DNA of 64,000 nt from Rhizobium sp. BK399 (GTDB lineage: Bacteria > Pseudomonadota > Alphaproteobacteria > Rhizobiales > Rhizobiaceae): positions 49,280 through 113,279 of the forward strand of contig NZ_JACIAH010000018.1 of assembly GCF_014194695.1 (NCBI RefSeq), in the 5' to 3' direction. Of this stretch, positions 8,877 to 17,398 are shown one piece after another. Under the pieces are notes generated by a model. The model did no database searches and was not told the origin of the DNA. It worked only from the letters and a program-made list of their open reading frames with translations. The translations under genes and the position numbers were made by a program. Position 1 is the stretch's first letter, and the number at the start of each line of letters is the position of its first letter.

Positions 8877-9505
8877 TTATATCAGGCGGCCCCTCAAGAT
8901 ATTTGGACCGGAAATTCAATTCCCATCGAAAAAGTGCATTCATCTGATGGCTCGTGCCAGCTTTCGCTCTTCATAACTGTTCCGGCGGCCGCTTTTAGGC
9001 TTGGAGGCGCGGTAGGCTGTGTGTTTGAGCCGTGTCCTTTCCTGGCTGACCGTATCGCCCTGGATGCTTCAATTTGCGGCGAACATGAACGCGATGTGGA
9101 CCCATGTGGTCCCGGTCGGTTCCCGGACTTCCCCAAGACCTCGTGGGCCATGTCTGCATCAACGCCAGGCAATCCGCTCCGGCGGTCTCTATGCGGGGGC
9201 TGAAATGTTGTCCACCGACGGGGTGCATAGCCGTTGCCGAGCTTCTTCTGAAGGAGGCTACGCATGACTGTGTGTCATGAGTTACATTCGTCCTTCCAGT
9301 CAATCTCATACTCTTCAAGATAACTGTGCACCGCAGCACCAACCGTGGGGTAAAAACACTGCCTCCCTGACGACGGCGTTCATTGCATTGTAGGCGCCGT
9401 GATCGTCGCCTCCGCTATCACCACGACGCGGGGCTTTCGCGCGAACGCGTTCCAGCGCGCTACACTCGGAGGGACGTTGCCTTGAGCGGATTGCGGACCT
9501 TGGCT
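8877..9505. other. Intergenic region between hypothetical gene and PPK2
   Basis: No recognisable gene lies here. Overlapping frames on the minus strand (8894-9265 and 8995-9342) and plus strand (8934-9203) give proteins with no family resemblance. An ATG at 9265 (minus) opens with plausible codons but degenerates into low-complexity sequence. The region is probably decayed coding DNA. Confidence 0.4.
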
Positions 9506-10447
9506 CTACTCGTCCTCCTCATCGAGAAGCTGTCTTCTAATCTGCATCAGCTCATTTTTTCGTGCTTTGCTAACCTCCGGCATCCGAAGATCTAGCCTCT
9601 CGAAAGCTGCCGAGATCACCTCCGATACTGCTAATCGCGCGAACCATTTGTTGTCGGCGGGAATGACGAACCAAGGAGCCCACTCGGTGCTGGTATTCTC
9701 CAGCATATCCTCGAATGCCGTTTGGTAGCTGTCCCAGTATTTTCGCTCTGCATAATCCGCCGGTGAAAACTTCCAGTTCTTTTCTGGCTCCTCTATCCGC
9801 GCCAGGAAGCGTTTTTTCTGCTCGTTCTTGGACACATTAAGAAAGAACTTCAAAACGATTGTGCCGTTTTGCCGGAGGTATTTTTCGAAATTATTTATCT
9901 CCTTGAAACGCTTCTGAAAGATATCTGCTTTGTGAGCGCTCGGCGGGAGCTTCTGCTTTTCAAGCAGTTCCGGATGAACTCTGACAACCAAAACGTCCTC
10001 GTAATATGATCGGTTGAAGATACCGATCATGCCGCGACCAGGCACCGCTTTTGATGCACGCCAAAGGTAGCCATAATCCAGATCTTCCGCTGACGGCGCC
10101 TTGAAGCTGGTAACCTGGCAGCCCTGCGGATTGATTCCGGACATCACATGGCGAATCGCGCCATCCTTACCTGCCGCATCCATAGCCTGAAAGATGATCA
10201 ACAGAGCGTAGTTATCCTGAGCATAGAGGATTTCCTGCATCGCGGACAGTCGCTCGACGTTTGCCGCCACCTTCTCGAGCGCCCCCTCTTTGTCATCATA
10301 GCCGCCGGTGAAATCCGGATCGAAATCCTTCTTTAGCGAAACGGCCTTTCCAGGCTCCACTGCTATGTCCCGGAAGCGAAAGCGTACACGGCCACTGTCG
10401 CCGACGGGGATCTCACGTTTCTTATCGAAGTCCAGATCAAGTTTCAT
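9506..10447 (-). CDS. Polyphosphate kinase 2 family protein
   Basis: This 313-residue PPK2-type kinase transfers phosphate between polyphosphate and nucleotides. Walker A is MDAAGKDG (residues 89-96), and the lid segment NRSYYED lies at 145-151, followed by the VRVHPE element typical of PPK2. The ATG at 10447 was preferred to one five codons upstream because GGAGGAG sits six bases before it. Single-domain size fits class I PPK2 enzymes; whether it makes ATP, GTP or uses NMP/NDP cannot be told. Monocistronic in appearance. Confidence 0.92.
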   Translation of the reverse strand: MKLDLDFDKKREIPVGDSGRVRFRFRDIAVEPGKAVSLKKDFDPDFTGGYDDKEGALEKVAANVERLSAMQEILYAQDNYALLIIFQAMDAAGKDGAIRHVMSGINPQGCQVTSFKAPSAEDLDYGYLWRASKAVPGRGMIGIFNRSYYEDVLVVRVHPELLEKQKLPPSAHKADIFQKRFKEINNFEKYLRQNGTIVLKFFLNVSKNEQKKRFLARIEEPEKNWKFSPADYAERKYWDSYQTAFEDMLENTSTEWAPWFVIPADNKWFARLAVSEVISAAFERLDLRMPEVSKARKNELMQIRRQLLDEEDE

Positions 10448-10930
10448 CTCATGCTCCTCCATGACATGTCCTGTTTGGGATAAGCGCGGCCTTGTGTCTC
10501 CTGACTATGAATCCTTGTATGCCGACCCCGTGATGGGACGTCCAAATATGATCGCTGCTCCCTGCCTAGAGCTGTATCAACCCAATCCACAGCGGTAACA
10601 ATAAAAATACCGCAATATAGCCCATGCCGCGCGAATGGCGTGAGATGAGTAAGCACCCCGGAGCCCCCGACACGAACCAGCTGAAACATCCGATTCTGTC
10701 GTCTGCGCGATCCCCGTACCCCTCCGCTGGTCGGCAGCCAGGGCGGCGCTGTCTTTCGGTCGCTCCGTCGCGGAGGGCTACAATGTCGTTGGATACGAGG
10801 CTTTTGGGTTCGAGGGTGCTGGCGGTGGCATGGCGGCTTTAGAGTAAGAGTGCGGGCCGTGTTTCCGTGACGGGTTGAGGGCTGGAGAAAGGTCTCCGGC
10901 GTCCGTCAGTGAAGCCTGAAGCCGACGCAC
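10448..10930. other. Intergenic region with structured segment
   Basis: There is no credible gene in this 483-base gap. A short frame at 10624-10842 lacks any family signature. The right half (about 10840-10915) holds a purine-rich, hairpin-forming stretch described separately. The ureohydrolase gene ends at 10931. Confidence 0.45.
10868..10908. other. Nested stem-loop, possible structured RNA or terminator
   Basis: TGACGG (10868-10873) pairs with CCGTCA (10903-10908). Inside it CTGGAGA (10882-10888) pairs with TCTCCGG (10893-10899) around an AAGG loop, with one T-G pair. There is no T-run after the stem, so an intrinsic terminator is only one option. From memory the surrounding wording resembles leader segments that recur on rhizobial plasmids; that resemblance is unverified. 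Confidence 0.4.
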
Positions 10931-11977
10931 CTAGCCCGATGATGCTGCTGGGCTGAATACCAGTAGACTAAAAATCTCGAAAAGAACCTGGGCGGCAGCG
11001 TGCGCCGTATTCGTCGTGCTGTCGTATTGCGGCGCTACCTCCACGACATCGGCGCCAACGAGATTCAGGCCCTTTAGTCCGCGCAATAGCTCCAAGGCCT
11101 CGCGGCTGGTGAGGCCACCGATTTCGGGCGTTCCTGTGCCAGGGGCAAAGGCAGGGTCGAGGCTATCGATATCGAAGGAGAGGTAGGCAGGGCCGTCACC
11201 GACGACTTGGCGGGCTTTCTCCACGATCGCCGGAATGCCCATCGCTGAGATTTTCTCGGCATGAATGACAGTCATGCCGGACTCGTAGGAGAACTCCCAG
11301 AGGTATTCGGCGGACCCACGGATGCCGATCTGAATAGTTCTAGTAGGATCGAGGACGCCATCTAGCACTGCGTTGCGCATCGGGCCACCATGGTGGAACT
11401 TCGTTTGGTCGAACGGACCCCCGGTGTCACAATGGGCGTCGATATGGATGAGGCCGACTGGTTCACTAGCGCCGACGGCCTTGAGGATCGGATGAGTGAT
11501 CGAATGGTCGCCGCCGACGGAAACCGGAATGACACCTGACGCGATGACCTTGCCGATCATTGCCTCGATATCTTGATGGCATTGTTCCAGCCGGTAGCGG
11601 CTCTGGAATGGCACGTCGCCAATATCGGCGATGCGCAAGTCGTAAGCTGGGGCGCATTCCAGGACGTGATTATAAGGGCCGATACGCTCGACGGCGCGAA
11701 CGGCCCTGGGCCCGAATCGCGAGCCAGGGCGGTTTGTGACCCCGAGGTCCATCGGCATGCCGATCGCGACCACCTGCAGGTCCCCAAAGTCGGGGGCAGC
11801 GAAATCTACCTCCCTGTAGGGAAGTGTTGCGAAGGTCGAGATCCCCGAATAAGGAGCCGCCCGTGTGCCGCCCTTGAAGATCTTATCCGCTACCCTTAGA
11901 AAGCGCGGATCGAAGAACTCGGTACTATCGGCAAACTTCCGGCGCAGATCTTCGAGATGCTTTTTCAACTCAACCAT
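10931..11977 (-). CDS. Ureohydrolase (agmatinase/guanidinobutyrase family)
   Basis: This 348-residue binuclear-metal ureohydrolase should release urea from a guanidino compound. Metal ligands are all present: His158 in GGDHS, Asp180/His182/Asp184 in DAHCD, and Asp269/Asp271 in SFDIDSLDP. The substrate loop reads FHHGGPM, unlike the HGTPF of its neighbour. The start at 11977 was chosen because AGAAGGGG lies seven bases upstream; the frame continues about 90 codons further, but that would overrun the divergent gene and erase the promoter space. It is divergent from a second ureohydrolase, so the two may act on one pathway or as one heteromer. Agmatine, guanidinobutyrate or guanidine are candidate substrates. 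Confidence 0.85.
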   Translation of the reverse strand: MVELKKHLEDLRRKFADSTEFFDPRFLRVADKIFKGGTRAAPYSGISTFATLPYREVDFAAPDFGDLQVVAIGMPMDLGVTNRPGSRFGPRAVRAVERIGPYNHVLECAPAYDLRIADIGDVPFQSRYRLEQCHQDIEAMIGKVIASGVIPVSVGGDHSITHPILKAVGASEPVGLIHIDAHCDTGGPFDQTKFHHGGPMRNAVLDGVLDPTRTIQIGIRGSAEYLWEFSYESGMTVIHAEKISAMGIPAIVEKARQVVGDGPAYLSFDIDSLDPAFAPGTGTPEIGGLTSREALELLRGLKGLNLVGADVVEVAPQYDSTTNTAHAAAQVLFEIFSLLVFSPAASSG

Positions 11978-12183
11978 CGTTTGTCCCCTTCTTGCGCGTC
12001 CTGCTTCATAGGTTTGAAGCGCGTCGCGACCGATGACAACTTCTTTTGCTGTCGTCGGGGTTGAATCCACATCCGCTATCTCGACGTGCCGGGATTCCTG
12101 ATCGCGCATTGGAAGAATTTGGGCTTGCGTGAGAAGCGGCGGGCTCGCAGATTGCGGCATCATCATGAGCAAAGGATTGGACG
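11978..12183. promoter_or_regulatory. Divergent control region between two ureohydrolase genes
   Basis: The 206 bases between the two divergent start codons must carry both promoters if the chosen starts are right. I saw ribosome sites on both sides (AGAAGGGG for the leftward gene, AAAGGA for the rightward one) but no clear consensus promoter or operator. Confidence 0.4.
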
Positions 12184-13155
12184 ATGACCGGCAGTTTCTT
12201 TCAACCAGTTTCCGCTGCCGAGGTTCCGCGCTTTGCCGGGCATTCAACTTTCATGCGTCTGCCCGCCGTGCAGACGGCGACTGGACTTGATATCGCGCTT
12301 GTCGGCATTCCCTGGGACGGCGGAACGACGAATAGGGCGGGCGCTAGGCATGGGCCGCGGGAGGTTCGCAATCAGTCGAGCCTGATGCGGCGTGTACACC
12401 ATGTTTCGGGCACCGAGCCATTCAGCATCGCGAATATTGCTGACGTCGGCGATCTTTCCGTCAACCCGATCGATCTTGTCGACGGCCTCGATCGTATAAA
12501 AAAGGGAATGGATACGATTGTCGCTGCCGGTGCCATTCCGCTGTCGGTCGGAGGCGACCATTTGACAACTCTGCCCGTACTCCGCGCCATTGTCAAAGAT
12601 AGGCCGATCGGACTGGTTCATTTCGACGCACATTCAGATACCAACGATCGCTATTTTGGTGATAATCCCTACACGCACGGAACGCCATTCCGTCGAGCGA
12701 TCGAAGAGGGCCTACTCGACCCGAAACGGATCGTCCAAATTGGAATTCGCGGCTCGATTTACGATCCGGGCGAGCACGACTGGGCGAGAGAGCAGGGCAT
12801 CCGGATCATCTATATGGAAGAGTTTGTTGACCGCGGAGCGAAGGACGTGATGCGGGAGGCGCGAGATATTGCAGGGGGGCTGCCGACCTACGTTAGCTTT
12901 GACATCGACAGCATTGATCCATCGATGGCACCCGGAACCGGAACGCCGGAAGCAGGCGGCTTCACGACCCGCGAGGCGCAGCAAATGATCCGTCTGCTTT
13001 CAGATGTACAGATCGTGGGCGCCGACGTCGTGGAAGTCTCGCCGCCATTTGACCTTGCCGGCATGACGGCGCTTGCGGGCGCCACGATGATGTTCGAACT
13101 TCTCTGTGTAATTGCCAGACAGGTCGCGGATCGGCGCAACGGCGCAAGCGCCTGA
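12184..13155 (+). CDS. Ureohydrolase (agmatinase family), second copy
   Basis: This 323-residue ureohydrolase has metal ligands His126 (GGDH), Asp148/His150/Asp152 (DAHSD) and Asp240/Asp242 (SFDIDSIDP), plus the substrate loop THGTPFR near residues 164-170. It is clearly diverged from the oppositely oriented neighbour (different substrate loop and different N-terminus), so it is a paralogue and not a recent duplication. AAAGGA eight bases upstream supports the start. Family members hydrolyse agmatine, guanidinobutyrate, guanidinopropionate or free guanidine; the choice is not decidable here. A flavin monooxygenase follows end to end on the other strand. Confidence 0.88.
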   Translation: MTGSFFQPVSAAEVPRFAGHSTFMRLPAVQTATGLDIALVGIPWDGGTTNRAGARHGPREVRNQSSLMRRVHHVSGTEPFSIANIADVGDLSVNPIDLVDGLDRIKKGMDTIVAAGAIPLSVGGDHLTTLPVLRAIVKDRPIGLVHFDAHSDTNDRYFGDNPYTHGTPFRRAIEEGLLDPKRIVQIGIRGSIYDPGEHDWAREQGIRIIYMEEFVDRGAKDVMREARDIAGGLPTYVSFDIDSIDPSMAPGTGTPEAGGFTTREAQQMIRLLSDVQIVGADVVEVSPPFDLAGMTALAGATMMFELLCVIARQVADRRNGASA

Positions 13156-13212
13156 TCGCATGGCCTTCGTCAAGGGTTGATGAAGGCCTCGCCTGATAGC
13201 GGTCGTCTGCTC

Positions 13213-14565
13213 TTAGCGAGCGGCTCGTGCCTTCGCAAAGCGGTTTTCCGGCATGGAAAGTCCGAGGTTTTCCCGCAGCGTTTTGCCCTCATATTCTTCG
13301 CGGAAGAGGCCGCGGCTCCGCAATTTCGGCAGCACAAGCTTGACGAAATCGTCGAGGCTCGACGGCAGTGTCGGGAACATTAAAATGAAGCCATCCGCTG
13401 CACGGGTCTCGAACCACTCTTCCATGAAGTCGGCAATCTGTGCCGGTGTGCCAGTAATGCCGTTGCCGGTATGCTTCTCAGCGTAGTGACGCACCAACTC
13501 GCCAACCGTCCGGCCACTCTTCACGAATTCGGTAAGCTCTTCGAACAGCGCGCGCGATCCCTTGGGTTCCGTTGGCAATCGATCCAACGGGAACGGCCTG
13601 TCAAACGGGACACCGCGCAAGTCGGCCTCCAGGAACTCGGAAAGCATCAAGCGACCGACCTCGGGGTGCATCTTGTCGATGAGGTAGTTGACCTTGGCCT
13701 GGGCCTCGGCTTCCGTTTCGCCGACATTCAGGACAACGCCCGGCATAATCTTTAGATCATCAGGATTGCGTCCGTAGGCCGGCATACGTTGCTTGACGTT
13801 TGCGTAGAATGCACGGTTTCGCTCAATGTTCGAGGCGAGGCTAAAGACGATCTCGGCTGTACGCGCTGCCATGTCCATGCCAGCTTCCGAGCCGCCGGCC
13901 TGCGCAATGACCGGCCGGCCTTGTGGCGATCGGGCGATGTTCAGCGGTCCGCGGACCTGGAAGTGCTTGCCCTTGTGATTGAGCGTGTGGTGCTTTGTCT
14001 TGTCGTAGTAGACGCCGCTCTCGCGATCGAGCAGCAACGCTCCTTCCTCGAAGCTGTCCCAGAGACCAAAGACGACGTCCACGAACTCGTTGCCACGCTC
14101 ATAACGCAGTGCATGTGGGTCAAGCCCCTCGCGGTTGAAATTGTAGCCCGTCTCGTCGTGGTCTGAAGTGACGACATTCCAGCACGCTCGCCCGTGGCTC
14201 AGATGGTCGATTGAGGCAAACAGTCGGGCGACGTTGTAGGGCTCGTAATAGCTGGTTGATACCGTGGCGACGAGGCCAAGCTTCTCTGTTGTCACCGACA
14301 GGGCGGACAGCAGCGACAAAGGCTCGAAACGGTTCATCTTCGTCGGAATGCGCGAGAGAGCATCGGGGTCGCCGACAGCAGCGGCAGGCGAGTCTGCCAT
14401 GAACATGAAATCGAGCTTTGCTGCTTCCGACCGTCTGGCGACATCGAGCAGATGACTGAAATCGTTGGCGCCGTGAACATCGCTTGCCGGATGCAGCCAT
14501 GAGGCCGGATGGAAGCCGAACGTGTAGACGAAGGTGCCCAGTTTCATCCTGTCAGAACGCGCCAT
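13213..14565 (-). CDS. LLM-class flavin monooxygenase (NtaA/SnaA/DszA family)
   Basis: This 450-residue protein is a two-component FMNH2-dependent monooxygenase of the NtaA/SnaA/DszA branch. Family landmarks in order are WLHPAS, FMADSPA, FEPLSLLSAL, ACWNVVTS, the RYERGNEF segment, RGPLNIARSPQGRPVIAQAG (the flavin phosphate site) and the C-terminal FREEYEGKTLRENLGL. The start at 14565 is favoured over one seven codons upstream because CGGGAG precedes it at good distance. It needs reduced FMN from a separate reductase, none of which is beside it. Relics of a LysR gene lie directly upstream, possibly its lost regulator. Substrate unknown. Confidence 0.88.
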   Translation of the reverse strand: MARSDRMKLGTFVYTFGFHPASWLHPASDVHGANDFSHLLDVARRSEAAKLDFMFMADSPAAAVGDPDALSRIPTKMNRFEPLSLLSALSVTTEKLGLVATVSTSYYEPYNVARLFASIDHLSHGRACWNVVTSDHDETGYNFNREGLDPHALRYERGNEFVDVVFGLWDSFEEGALLLDRESGVYYDKTKHHTLNHKGKHFQVRGPLNIARSPQGRPVIAQAGGSEAGMDMAARTAEIVFSLASNIERNRAFYANVKQRMPAYGRNPDDLKIMPGVVLNVGETEAEAQAKVNYLIDKMHPEVGRLMLSEFLEADLRGVPFDRPFPLDRLPTEPKGSRALFEELTEFVKSGRTVGELVRHYAEKHTGNGITGTPAQIADFMEEWFETRAADGFILMFPTLPSSLDDFVKLVLPKLRSRGLFREEYEGKTLRENLGLSMPENRFAKARAAR

Positions 14566-14658
14566 GCCATTCTCCCGCGAGCTCATCTGTGATTGCTCAA
14601 GGTAACTCTACGCGACCTTTTTCATCAATATCGCAAGGCCTACTTCCGCTTTAGTTTT

Positions 14659-14936
14659 TTAAAGGGTCGTAGGTGCGGAGATTTGCGCCTGCCGCCGCGA
14701 TATCGCAATAAGCCAATCGCGAAACTCCGAACCGTAAGGCTTTTGCAGTGCGCAACAGTCCCACGCGAGGAAGTAGCACTCGAGCAACGGCATCCTGAGA
14801 TATCTCGCGGTGATAGGGACGGCCCCACTGCGTCACCTCCACTGTCTGTCCGCTCCGCTCCACAAGGGTGATGCCAAGAAAGCCCTCTACTTTGCGTATC
14901 TGCTGGTGATGGCGCCCGGAGCACGTTCAGTTCCAT
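14659..14936 (-). pseudogene. LysR regulator relic, distal part
   Basis: Three overlapping frames on the minus strand spell pieces of a LysR regulator. ELNV and QQIRKVEGFLGITLVERSG come from the helix-turn-helix and wing, followed after a frameshift by VEVTQWGRPYHREIS. A second shift then gives EFRDWLIAIS from the extreme C-terminus, ending at 14659. About 200 residues of the effector domain are deleted between the wing and the tail. The missing N-terminus is found at 16341-16433, beyond the inserted IS element. The gene is dead. Confidence 0.75.
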
Positions 14937-14952
14937 ATGTGGACGGCTCCCA

Positions 14953-15220
14953 CTTGCAAGTGATTTTTTGCAGATTTTTTGATCGGATCGCTTGCTTCCA
15001 TATGTGCGGCCTTTGTGTGTGGTCGCACATGACCACTGGCCAAGATGGCTTCCGCAACGCATGTTCCTAACACGGCAACGGCCTTGATTGGCCATTGGAA
15101 CTGACGGATTGTCACGCGTCTTGGATCGATCGATCGCACCATCTGCTCATCTCTTGCAAGTTCACTGCATCAGCTCAACACGGTCGCGATCTTTTCCCAC
15201 GCACCGTGATGGCCAATCTC
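14953..15220 (-). ncRNA. Candidate bridge-RNA region of the IS110-type element
   Basis: IS110-family elements encode a structured bridge RNA in a non-coding end; in the IS1111 group it lies downstream of the transposase. This 268-base stretch is that position here. It contains a perfect 7-base stem, ATGTGCG (15002-15008) with CGCACAT (15024-15030), and further short inverted segments. No open frame of note is present. The assignment is by position and structure only; the target- and donor-binding loops were not identified. Confidence 0.4.
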
Positions 15221-16254
15221 CTAAATTGCCTGCGTTTGTCGCTCTGTTCGCCGATACGTCTCGCCGCTTACCATGAGCTTCCAGGCGACACGGGCAATCT
15301 TGTTGGCCAGCGCCACCGCAACCAGCTTCGGTTTTTTCCGTTGGAGGAGTTCGATGAGCCATCGGGAAGCATGTTTGCTTCGACCTGCTCTGACGTGCTG
15401 AAGAAGAGCGGTCGCGCCGACCACCAATATGCTTCGTAGCATTTCATCGCCAGCACGTGTAATCACCCCCAATCTGACCTTGCCTGCGGTCGAATGGTCT
15501 TTGGGCGTGAGTCCTATCCAAGCGGCAAAATCGCGACCCGACTTGAACGTTCGGGGATCTGGGGTCTTCATCATCAAAAGCGATGCGCCGACCGGCCCAA
15601 CACCCGGAATTTCGGCCAGGCGCCTGCTGCATTCATCGGAGCGATGCAACGCGGTCAGTTTTTCCTCGACGACTTTCGTTTCGGCAAGCAAGTCTCGATA
15701 CTCAACGCCATGCATGGCAAAAAGCTCGCGGGCCAATTCAGGCAGGGATTGGTCGGCCGCGATCCGCTCCAGCAACGGTTCGATGCGGCACATGCCGGTG
15801 GCTGCGACGATGCCGAACTCCATGGCAAACCCGCGTATGGCATTGGCGGGCTGCGTTCGATTACGAATGAGTCTCTCTCGCAAACCGACCAGCATCAAAG
15901 CCGCCTGCTGGTCGGCGGTCTTCACCGGCACGAAGCGCATGGTGGGTCGGCTCATCGCCTCACACAAAGCCTCCGCGTCCGCCGCGTCGTTCTTGCCGCG
16001 TTTGACATAGGGCTTCGCCAGTTGAGGCGCTATCAATTTTACATCGTGGCCGAAGGAACCTAACAACCTCGCCCAATGATGAGAGCCACCGCAAGCTTCG
16101 AGTGCGACGGTGGTCGGTGGTGCCTTCTCGAAGAATTACACCATCTCCCTACGCGAAAGCTTCTTGCGAAGGACTGGTCGCTCGACTGCATTCACCCCAT
16201 GCAATTGGAAAACGCTCTTTGACGTATCAATGCCAATTCTGATAATCTTTTCCG
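15221..16254 (-). pseudogene. IS110-family transposase, broken by an in-frame stop
   Basis: Reading from about 16254, the frame gives IIRIGIDTSKSVFQLHGVN, then SRREMV, a TAA stop at 16136-16138, and FFEKAPPTTVALEACGG, and stays in one frame to the true end at 15221. The DEDD catalytic acids are recognisable (Asp in IGIDTS, Glu in ALEACGG, Asp-Asp in NDAADAEAL), and the C-terminal transposase domain has EIPGVGPVGASLL and AAWIGLTPKDHST. No ATG is seen at the expected start, where the frame reads GCG GAA AAG. The internal TAA would leave a 281-residue fragment lacking the first two catalytic acids, so the element is probably unable to move by itself. Confidence 0.85.
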
Positions 16255-16340
16255 CGGACGGTCTCCCTCGATTGAGCTTTCAACGAACTCATTCTGGCAC
16301 ATTGCGATGCCGTTGGGAGCCGTCCACCCCAACACGGCAC

Positions 16341-16433
16341 GGCAGCCCCCATCACGCTCCCGCAGCGCCCGACCGCTTCGAATGCTTGCAGACCTTTTAG
16401 CGGAATTCCACGGAATATCTGTTTTTCGCTCAA
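16341..16433 (-). pseudogene. LysR regulator relic, N-terminal fragment
   Basis: The first 31 codons of a GcvA-like LysR regulator are intact: IPLKGLQAFEAVGRCGSVMGAA is the start of the helix-turn-helix domain. After GAA the similarity stops where the IS110-type element begins. The continuation (ELNV, then QQIRKVE) is found on the far side of the element near 14936, so the insertion hit the DNA-binding domain. Confidence 0.72.
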
Positions 16434-16439
16434 TGTACC

Positions 16440-17177
16440 CTACCCAGTGGGGCTGTCGACATGACGAGGGTTTTTGGCTGGATGAAAGATTCCGGCAAAT
16501 TGAAAGCGATCGCCGGGATGCGTGATTTCGACGTACGTCACCAGGCGATCATTCTGCCAGGTCTGACGAATGAGGTTCAAGCAGGGTTCGCCGCGATCGA
16601 TTTCAAGAATGCGCGCCGTCGCAGCATCGGCCGGGACCGCCCGTATCACATGCTTTGCCTTAGACCATGGCACTTGGGAGAGGAGCCATTCTGCCGGAGG
16701 CGCAGCAGCAAAACTCTCGATTCTGGCGAGCGGCACCGTATCCAGCAGAATGATGCGACGCTCGACTGCCGTGGGCTTCCCATCAACGATATGCAGACAT
16801 TGGATTCTGAGAACCTCGGCTCCCGATGTGCTGTCCAACTGTGCAGCCTCGACCGAGTCCAGGGTCTCGATCCTTCGCGCTAGGATCTTGTAGCGGTGCT
16901 CATAGCCTGCCAAGCTCGCCTCGGTCCCGATATCTTGGATATCCATGACCGTACGGTCGATCTGCGGCGAGGCGACGAATGATCCTGTTTTTCGCTTGCG
17001 GACGACAAGTCCACGGTCGACGAGCGCGGCCAGCGCTTTGCTCACCGTCATCCGCGAACAGCCGTAGTCATCGACAAGATCATGCTCTCTTGGGATCCGA
17101 TGGCCCGGACGCCAATCCCCAGCCAGGATCTTCGCCTCGATATCGTTGAATATCCTAAGATAAATTGGCTCCAACAC
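16440..17177 (-). CDS. GntR-family transcriptional regulator, HutC/UTRA type
   Basis: This 245-residue repressor-like protein has an N-terminal winged helix (GHRIPREHDLVDDYGCSRMTVSKAL, about residues 24-50) and a C-terminal UTRA ligand domain (about 85-230). The UTRA domain shows the AERRII-like strand, here VERRIILLD, and the final EITHPGDRFQFAG typical of HutC relatives. It probably starts at GTG 17177. It is divergent from the amino-acid ABC importer at 17.4-20.4 kb, which it most likely controls; the inducer would then be the imported solute or a breakdown product. Histidine-utilisation repressors are its best-known relatives, but no hut genes are here. Confidence 0.9.
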   Translation of the reverse strand: MLEPIYLRIFNDIEAKILAGDWRPGHRIPREHDLVDDYGCSRMTVSKALAALVDRGLVVRKRKTGSFVASPQIDRTVMDIQDIGTEASLAGYEHRYKILARRIETLDSVEAAQLDSTSGAEVLRIQCLHIVDGKPTAVERRIILLDTVPLARIESFAAAPPAEWLLSQVPWSKAKHVIRAVPADAATARILEIDRGEPCLNLIRQTWQNDRLVTYVEITHPGDRFQFAGIFHPAKNPRHVDSPTG

Positions 17178-17272
17178 GCGACCTCATCACGCCGCCGGCA
17201 AACGATGCAAACGCCAAATTCGCGCCCACAAGCCGCCGGTCGGCATAAAAATTGCGTTCGTCGACTTTGACG

Positions 17273-17308
17273 TTGACACTCTAGGCTAGCGCATATCTAT
17301 TTGTATAG
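17273..17308 (+). promoter_or_regulatory. Putative promoter and operator of the amino-acid ABC importer
   Basis: TTGACA at 17273-17278 is a good -35 box. A TATCTA/TCTATT stretch at about 17294-17301 may serve as -10. Overlapping it, CTATTTGTATAG (17297-17308) is a short inverted repeat (CTAT...ATAG) placed where a GntR/HutC repressor would block transcription. Assignment rests on position and shape only. Confidence 0.4.
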
Positions 17309-17398
17309 TCAAAAGTGGATCAAAGAAGTCCGCATACGGAACTGAAATCGGGAACTCGAACGCATCCTGGGGGTGCGGAAACTGGAGAGATAGCAATC

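Larger units (their letters stand above)
14939..16327 (-). mobile_element. IS110-family element, IS1111-like
   Basis: This element of about 1.39 kb is bounded by a perfect 14-base inverted repeat: GTGGACGGCTCCCA at 14939-14952 and its reverse complement TGGGAGCCGTCCAC at 16314-16327. It encodes a DEDD transposase on the minus strand with about 270 bases of non-coding DNA after its 3' end. (Sub)terminal inverted repeats and a long 3' non-coding end are traits of the IS1111 group within IS110. It sits inside a LysR gene, whose two parts flank it. The exact ends may extend a few bases beyond the repeats, as the repeats are subterminal in this group. The transposase is interrupted by a stop codon. 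Confidence 0.82.

Noticed and set aside
8894..9265. Minus-strand frame of 123 codons.
   Set aside because: Starts plausibly but becomes Ser/Arg/Pro-rich with no family resemblance and overlaps other equal-quality frames.
11978..12247. N-terminal extension of about 90 codons for the leftward ureohydrolase.
   Set aside because: It would overlap the divergent gene, lacks family similarity, and a good ribosome site precedes the internal ATG at 11977.
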